64,000 bases of DNA from Semisulcospira habei (lineage: Eukaryota > Mollusca > Gastropoda > Semisulcospiridae). Location: assembly GCA_036245525.1 (NCBI GenBank), contig BTPG01000007.1, positions 166,184,976 to 166,248,975 on the forward strand. Direction: 5' to 3'. How positions within the stretch are numbered: position 1 is the first letter of the stretch; every line of letters begins with the position of its first letter. The position numbers were made by a program, and so were the translations under genes. Below are positions 59,301-64,000 of this stretch, in pieces. A model generated the notes under the pieces. It had not been told where the DNA came from, made no database searches, and saw only the letters and a program-made list of their open reading frames with translations.

Positions 59301-62300
59301 AAAATGTGGAACCAGTTCAAGGGGATGGTGGCGAAGTCTGCCAAAGACGTGCTTGGACCCAAGCAGAGGGTACACCAGGATTGGTTCGATGAGAACAATG
59401 AAGAGATCAACAAGCTACTGGAGCAAAAGCGCAGTGCCTTCATCGAATGGCAGAACGACATCAACAACTTTTTCAAGAAAGACCGCTTCAAACACCTCCA
59501 GAAAAAAGTCCAGAGAGAGCTCCGCAACATGCAGGACACCTGATGCAAGGCAAAAGAACACTTTGCTGAATCCAACTCCAAGGAGTTTTTTCAGCGCTAT
59601 GAAAGCTGTCTACGGCCCTGCTAGACCCAGCACAACCCCTCTTTTCTTCCAACGGTTTCACCTTGCTGAAGGACAAAGGCAGCATCACTGAGCGCTGAGG
59701 GAACACTTCTCAAATCTGCTGAACCTACCTTCTAGTGTCGACCCCGCGGCCCTGGACATGATTCCCCAGAAGCTGACACTGGATGACCTTGACCTCCCGC
59801 CTACCCTGGACGAGGTCAAGAAAGCGATCAACCAGACTAGCTCTGGCAAGGCTGCAGGCATGGACGGCATCCCCGCAGAGCTCTTTAAAGCAGCTGGACC
59901 TGAGACCCGTGATGCCTTCCTCAACATTCTGACATGCATCTGGGCAGAGGAGAACATGCCACAGGAATTTAGAGATGCTACAATCGTCTCCCTGTTCAAG
60001 AACAAGGGCAGCAAAGCAGGCTGTGCCAATTACCGAGGGATCTCACTCTTGTCCATTACTGGCAAGATCCTTGCGAGAGTCATCCTCAAACGCCTGATCA
60101 GCTCTGTATCTGAGGAAGCACTCCCAGAGGCTCAGTGTGGCTTCAGACCCGGCCGCAGCACAGTCGACATGGTCTTCTCTGTGAGACAGGTCCAGGAGAA
60201 ATGCATTTAGCAGCACATGGTCCTTTACGCTGTCTTCATAGATCTGACCAAAGCATTCGACACCGTGAACAGAGAAGCGCTTTGGGTCATCCTCGCAAAG
60301 CTCGGCTGCCCCAGGAAGTTCACCAACATCATCCGCCTCTTCCATGACGGAATGGTAGGAGTTGTCCAGTCAAACGGCGACACATCCGCACCCTTCGACA
60401 TTTCCAACGGTGTCAAACAAGGTTGTGTTCTTGCCCCCGTGATGTTCAACCTGTTCTTCACGTGTGTCCTGACCCATGCAGTACGCGACCTTGAGAAGGG
60501 AGTGTACATGAAGTACATACTAGACGGCTCTCTCTTCGACCTCCGTCGACTGAACTCCAGGACCAAGACCATCGAGAGACTGATCCTTGAGGCGCTCTTT
60601 GCCGATGACTGTGCGCTGATGGCGCCCACAGAGTCTGACCTCCAGACCATCGTCAACAGGTTCTCGGAAGCCTCTCGACTGTTTGGCCTCACCATCAGTC
60701 TCAACAAGACTGAGGTCTTGCACCAACCAGCCCCAGGCACAAGAGCCCCCCCCCCCCCCTCACACACACACACACAAAATGTATATCGAAGGCACCGAGC
60801 TGAAGACTGTTGACCAGTTCAGGTACCTGGGGAGCATCATCTCTTCTGACGGTACTATGAACAAGGAAATCGCAGCTCGCATCAGCAAAGCCAGCCAAGC
60901 CCTGGGTCGTCTGCGCACTCGTGTGTTGAATAACAACAACGTCAAGCTCTCCACCAAGATCAAAGTCTGCAAGGCAGTAGTCCTCCCCAGCCTCCTCTGC
61001 GCTGTACAGAAAGCACCTCAAACAGCTTGGACTTTTCCACATGAGATCCTTGCGCTCACTCATGGGCATCAAATGGCAAGACAAGGTGACAAACCTGGAA
61101 GTCCTGGATAATGCTGGCTTAGTGAGTGTTGAAGCCTTGATCTTAAAGACAACTTCGCTAGACAGGTCATGTCATACGCATGGATGATTCTCGCATGCCA
61201 CGCCAACTCCTGTATGGTGCACTCTCAAAAGGCCACAGGAAGCAAATACGGCCAAAGAAACGCTTCAAGGACTGCATAAAAGACAGCCTCAAGTACTGCG
61301 TCTTCCCGGTAAAGGAACTTGAAGCACAAGCGCAAGACAGATCCGGCTGGCGTGCCGCCACTAGGAAAGCCTGCACGCTCTTTGAACACAATCGGCGCGA
61401 ACGGATCACCAGTGCCAGAGCTCGCAGAAAGACAGCGTCGACTCTCCCCACAGCTACGTTCCAGTGCCCCCATTGCCCTCGCAGGTGTGGCTCCAGGATG
61501 GGCTTGGCCAGCCCCACTCGCACCCACAAATAGAAGTCATGCACAATGACGACATCATCGGTTTTCGATGGTCTACCCATTACTATACTGAAATAATGAC
61601 TTTTGCATCATTTGGAGATTTCTAAAATGTAAAGTCACATTATACATTAATCATGAGTTCTGATGATTAAAACGACATAAGATGTTAATTTTGAAGCATG
61701 TGGTTATAATAAACTATAGGCTCGACACATTTCGAACCTTGTTAATCATGGCTTTAATGATACTATGTCATGGATATTTATATGCGCTCGAATCGAAATT
61801 GTTTAAAGCAATTATCAGTGGTACGACGGGATACCCCCTCCCCCTCCCATCGCTTACTTCGAAAATCACTGCTGGATGTGCCAACAAACACAGTTTGTGT
61901 ATCCGTCAGGCGCGAAAAACAGCGCAGAAGGATTTTTTTTTTAGCGCACAAGCTGCAACGAAATCTGGGGTCTGCTGTAAGATTGCCCGCGTTTATTGTA
62001 ACCGTTGATGAACAGTTGTTTTCACATATGACGTGCAAGAAACTCCTTCACGACTCGAACGCCATTTCAATTTGAACATCGTCTGTTGATAACTGTTTTT
62101 GAGCATTGCGTTGAATGCGTTAACCCATTTAACCCCAAGGCCACATCTGAGAGGTTTGGATGTTTCACATGACTGTGTACCAGCTGTAGGATATGGACCG
62201 ACCATGATAATTCAAGGGTAGTGCCAGATTAACTTGGCGCCTGATGGCGCCAAGATAATCTGGTACAACCCTTGGATTATCATGGTTGACCCATCTCCTG

Positions 62301-64000
62301 CTCTAGGGCAGCGGAGGCTAAATGGGTTAACTCATTCTACCCAAGACACACCACAGCAAGATAAGGATCGACCATGATAGTTCAAGGGTGATGCCAGAAT
62401 AGCTTGGCGCCTATGGGCGCCAAGCTATTCTGGCATCACCCTTGAACTATCATGGTCGATCTGTGTCCTGCACTGCAAGGCAGTCTTCAGAGAACAACGG
62501 CAAAATTTAGGGATTTCGGTGTTGGGGTAGAATCAGTTAACTCATTCAAAACGTGCCGCCTACGGATACACGGCGATTTGCCGCGGATCCGTAGGCGGCA
62601 CGTCTCGAATGAGTTAATCTGCTCTGAGAAGGTAAACGGACACAAGTTTACTTTTGTGAAAAGGAACTGAGACTTCAACGTATTACTATGAAAATCTCAC
62701 TTTTCCGGGTCACATGATGTGTGAAAAGATACCAGTTGTTTTTTGCAAACTTCTCAATCCAAGGTACAAAGGTAGTTGATGATAAGACATTTCTATGCAT
62801 ACTAATTCGGTTGACCCCTTGCAAAGGTCGAGGGACACGCGGGTTGACAAATGCATTGGAGAATACGTGAAATTCGCTGTTACTGACAGAAGCAAACGCT
62901 TGACTAAAACACTTGAACACTACTCTTTTCAGTGACCAGTCAGAAAGGTGGAGGTCACAAAGGTCAGTCTAATTGTGGATGGATCATAAACGTTAGCCAT
63001 AATGGCTTTGCCATTCTTGTTTTAAGGCTCAGCTGAGCACATTTTCACTTACCGTCTGTGCATGCTATGTCGTTACACGTGGCCCTCCCACCTGAAACAG
63101 TCACAGGCAAAGGAAGACACAACAGTGATTTGAAACTGAGTTTATGTTACATTTCGTCTGACTTCTGTTTTTGCCGCGTGAATGCAAAAGACAGTAAGTC
63201 CACTTTTGTGAAAACGGCGAGATTTTCACTGTAATACAGTGAAAATGTCACTTTTCCCAAAAGTGGACTCGATGTCTTTTGCATCCCCAGGTAGTGCTGG
63301 TCACCCCCCCCCCCCTCTCCCCCCCCCCCTCTCCCCCCCCCCTCCCCGGCCGCCAGTATGACTGATAAATTATGGCGTCTGCACCCATTTCAGAGGAAAG
63401 CATTAGCATCACAACATTCAACCCAACTTGTTGTGGAATGTTTGTGGAGGTACATTTCCTCGTAAAATCATGTACGCAATGTCTGTACATTAACCTTTCG
63501 GCTGTCGGTAGCGGTTTTTGTCGCGATGATTCCTGTAGGAATTATCGCAATCAAAACCGCAACCGATAGCCAAAATGTTGATCTATTTATCCCCGACGCA
63601 GTACAGCAGGAGATGGATCGACCATGATAATTCAAGGGTAGTTCCAGATTAGCTTGGCGCCTGCTGGCGCCAAGCTAATCTGGCACTACCATTGAATTAC
63701 CATGGTCGATCCAGCTCCTGTAACTGGTACACAATCGTAAGGAGGCAGCTCATGATTTGGGGGAATGTGTGCCCTTGGGGTTTAATGGGTTAATAATATT
63801 GTTAGCGAATCGATTTTTAACTCTTTCGCGACGTGCCGCAACCGGATTCGCGGCATGAAGCCGCGAATCCGGTCGCGACACGTCTCGAAAGTGTTAAGAA
63901 AGTACATGGAAATGGTGCAAGCAGACTTACGAGGATTAGTGTTGATGTAGTGGATGTCCTCTTGTCGTACTCTGTCACACGCATCAGGCAGTGTCCCCGT
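56197..64000 (-). CDS. Unidentified cysteine-rich protein gene, last two exons
   Basis: Two minus-strand exons join in exact phase across a GT-AG intron: 63931-64000 (open to the window edge) and 56197-56345. Together they read TGTLPDACDRVRQEDIHYIN to RDLCGNQCYCSSSDFISDQL and LVDNCPDWDCV-stop. There are six Cys in the 48-residue last exon, a potential N-glycosylation sequon (NIT) and no membrane segment, which suggests an extracellular or lumenal C terminus. An AATAAA on the minus strand lies about 50 bp past the stop. I do not recognise the family. Additional exons between these two cannot be excluded. The intron contains the LINE at 57240 and several MITEs. Confidence 0.6.
56905..57000. repeat. 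AGAAAC foldback element
   Basis: ACGAAGAAAGAAGCACGCTT faces GCACGTTTCTTTCTTCCTTG, with CAGCACGTGTTGTAACTG between. Confidence 0.7.
58272..58414 (+). mobile_element. AGAAAC element insertion 1
   Basis: 143 bp flanked by CTGGAAGG (58264-58271, 58415-58422). Carries AAGAAACACGCTTAGAAAA and ends ATGTGGCAA. Confidence 0.75.
58895..59052 (-). mobile_element. AGAAAC element insertion 2, opposite orientation
   Basis: 158 bp flanked by CTATGTCATTGTC (58882-58894, 59053-59065). Reverse complement of insertion 1 over nearly its full length. Confidence 0.8.
59304..61533 (+). pseudogene. LINE reverse transcriptase and C-terminal zinc finger, broken
   Basis: Pieces in order: DWFDENNEEINKLLEQKRSA; SSGKAAGMDGIPAELFKAAG; ANYRGISLLSITGKILARVI; QCGFRPGRSTVDMVFSVRQV, then a TAG at 60208; FIDLTKAFDTVNREALW; GVKQGCVLAPVMFNLFF; LFADDCALMAPTESDL; FRYLGSIISSDGTM; and finally FQCPHCPRRCGSRMGLASPT. 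At least three stops or frame changes prevent function. Confidence 0.88.
61560..62115. other. Intronic, nothing recognised
   Basis: No gene or repeat that I can support. Confidence 0.5.
62120..62330. mobile_element. TTAA-P1 MITE (family reference copy)
   Basis: TTAACCCATTTAACCCC left and GGCTAAATGGGTTAA right ends; central arms GACCATGATAATTCAAGGG / CCCTTGGATTATCATGGTT around GGCGCC. TTAA target sites and ends starting CCC/GGG are the piggyBac signature. No coding capacity. Confidence 0.9.
62327..62540. mobile_element. TTAA-P1 MITE, CTCATT subtype, abutting
   Basis: Shares TTAA 62327-62330 with the previous element and TTAA 62537-62540 with the next. Perfect arms GATCGACCATGATAGTTCAA and complement. 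Confidence 0.92.
62537..62617. mobile_element. TTAA-P3 palindrome, abutting
   Basis: TTAACTCATTCAAAACGTGCC faces GGCACGTCTCGAATGAGTTAA with a CCTACGGAT/ATCCGTAGG inner stem. Confidence 0.9.
62750..62960 (+). repeat. Relative of the 43290 AGGTCA repeat
   Basis: GGTACAAAGGTAGTTGATGA, CATTTCTATGCATACTAAT and GCAAAGGTCGAGGGACAC match units at 43290-44060, with decayed half-sites. Confidence 0.65.
63182..63287. repeat. Palindromic element
   Basis: ATGCAAAAGACAGTAAGTCC faces GGACTCGATGTCTTTTGCAT, with CACTTTTG/CAAAAGTG continuing inward. A C-rich tract follows at 63305-63345. Confidence 0.75.
63490..63578. mobile_element. TTAA-P2 palindrome
   Basis: TTAACCTTTCGGCTGTCGG left end, inner arms GCGGTTTTTGTCGCGATGAT and complement, right end decayed. 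Confidence 0.75.
63587..63793. mobile_element. TTAA-P1 MITE
   Basis: Left TTATCCCCG (TTAA changed), right GGGGTTTAATGGGTTAA, near-perfect central palindrome. Confidence 0.85.
63817..63897. mobile_element. TTAA-P3 palindrome
   Basis: TTAACTCTTTCGCGACGTGCC faces CGCGACACGTCTCGAAAGTGTTAA-type end; inner arms CCGGATTCGCGGC. Lies 34 bp from the donor of the exon at 63931. Confidence 0.85.
63931..64000 (-). CDS. Penultimate exon of the unidentified gene, partial
   Basis: 23 codons plus one base before a strong GTAAGT donor. LPDACDRVRQEDIHYINTNP; truncated by the window edge. Confidence 0.6.

Larger units (their letters stand above)
57240..61560 (+). mobile_element. Nearly full-length LINE, broken
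   Basis: 5' leader (57240-57980) similar to the 546-bp retroposon, then endonuclease, reverse transcriptase and a C-terminal zinc finger. Several stops and frameshifts and two 140-160 bp insertions interrupt it. Same clade as the inverted LINE at 15079. Endpoints approximate. Confidence 0.82.

Overview
This is a 64-kb piece of an animal nuclear genome. Evidence for that is multi-exon genes with GT-AG introns in consistent phase, long introns, abundant microsatellites and a dense, diverse load of retrotransposons and DNA-transposon relics. The repeat spectrum (DIRS elements, RTE-like and L2/CR1-like LINEs, tRNA-derived SINEs, hundreds of bases of palindromic MITEs per intron) suggests a lophotrochozoan, plausibly a gastropod mollusc. 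The species assignment is inference only.

Three host genes are visible. (1) 670-12685, minus strand: the first five coding exons (270 codons) of a peroxisomal sarcosine/pipecolate oxidase (PIPOX) gene, running off the left edge. (2) 22008-48685, plus strand: a complete 12-exon TMEM120 (TACAN/NET29 family) gene of 355 codons, in which every exon junction was read directly and is phase-consistent. (3) 56197-64000, minus strand: the last two recognisable exons of an unidentified cysteine-rich protein gene running off the right edge. PIPOX and TMEM120 are head to head with about 9.3 kb between start codons. TMEM120 and the unidentified gene are tail to tail.

Most of the remainder is mobile DNA. 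PIPOX intron 1 holds a 4.5-kb segment bounded by about 165-bp inverted repeats, containing a recent 546-bp retroposon and SINEs. PIPOX intron 2 holds a 5'-truncated LINE with a 13-bp target duplication, inserted into the end of a MITE. The interval between PIPOX and TMEM120 holds a LINE with a textbook 5' inversion (twin-priming) structure and a second, nearly identical copy of the 546-bp retroposon. TMEM120 intron 2 holds a 1.43-kb hAT-like relic. TMEM120 intron 8 (15.9 kb) holds two DIRS tyrosine-recombinase retrotransposons of different subfamilies, tail to tail (29.27-35.95 kb plus, 36.0-42.45 kb minus). The minus one is itself interrupted by a SINE with a 14-bp target duplication. Downstream of TMEM120 are an L2/CR1-like LINE and, inside the last intron of the unidentified gene, a nearly full-length but broken LINE.

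Throughout the window there are several families of short, nearly perfect palindromes. Three families end in TTAA...TTAA with CCC/GGG-type ends, which is the piggyBac signature; about twenty copies of the largest family (here called TTAA-P1) are present, and at 62120-62617 three such elements sit end to end sharing single TTAA tetranucleotides. I found no true tRNA or rRNA gene, no CRISPR array and no bacterial-type operon.
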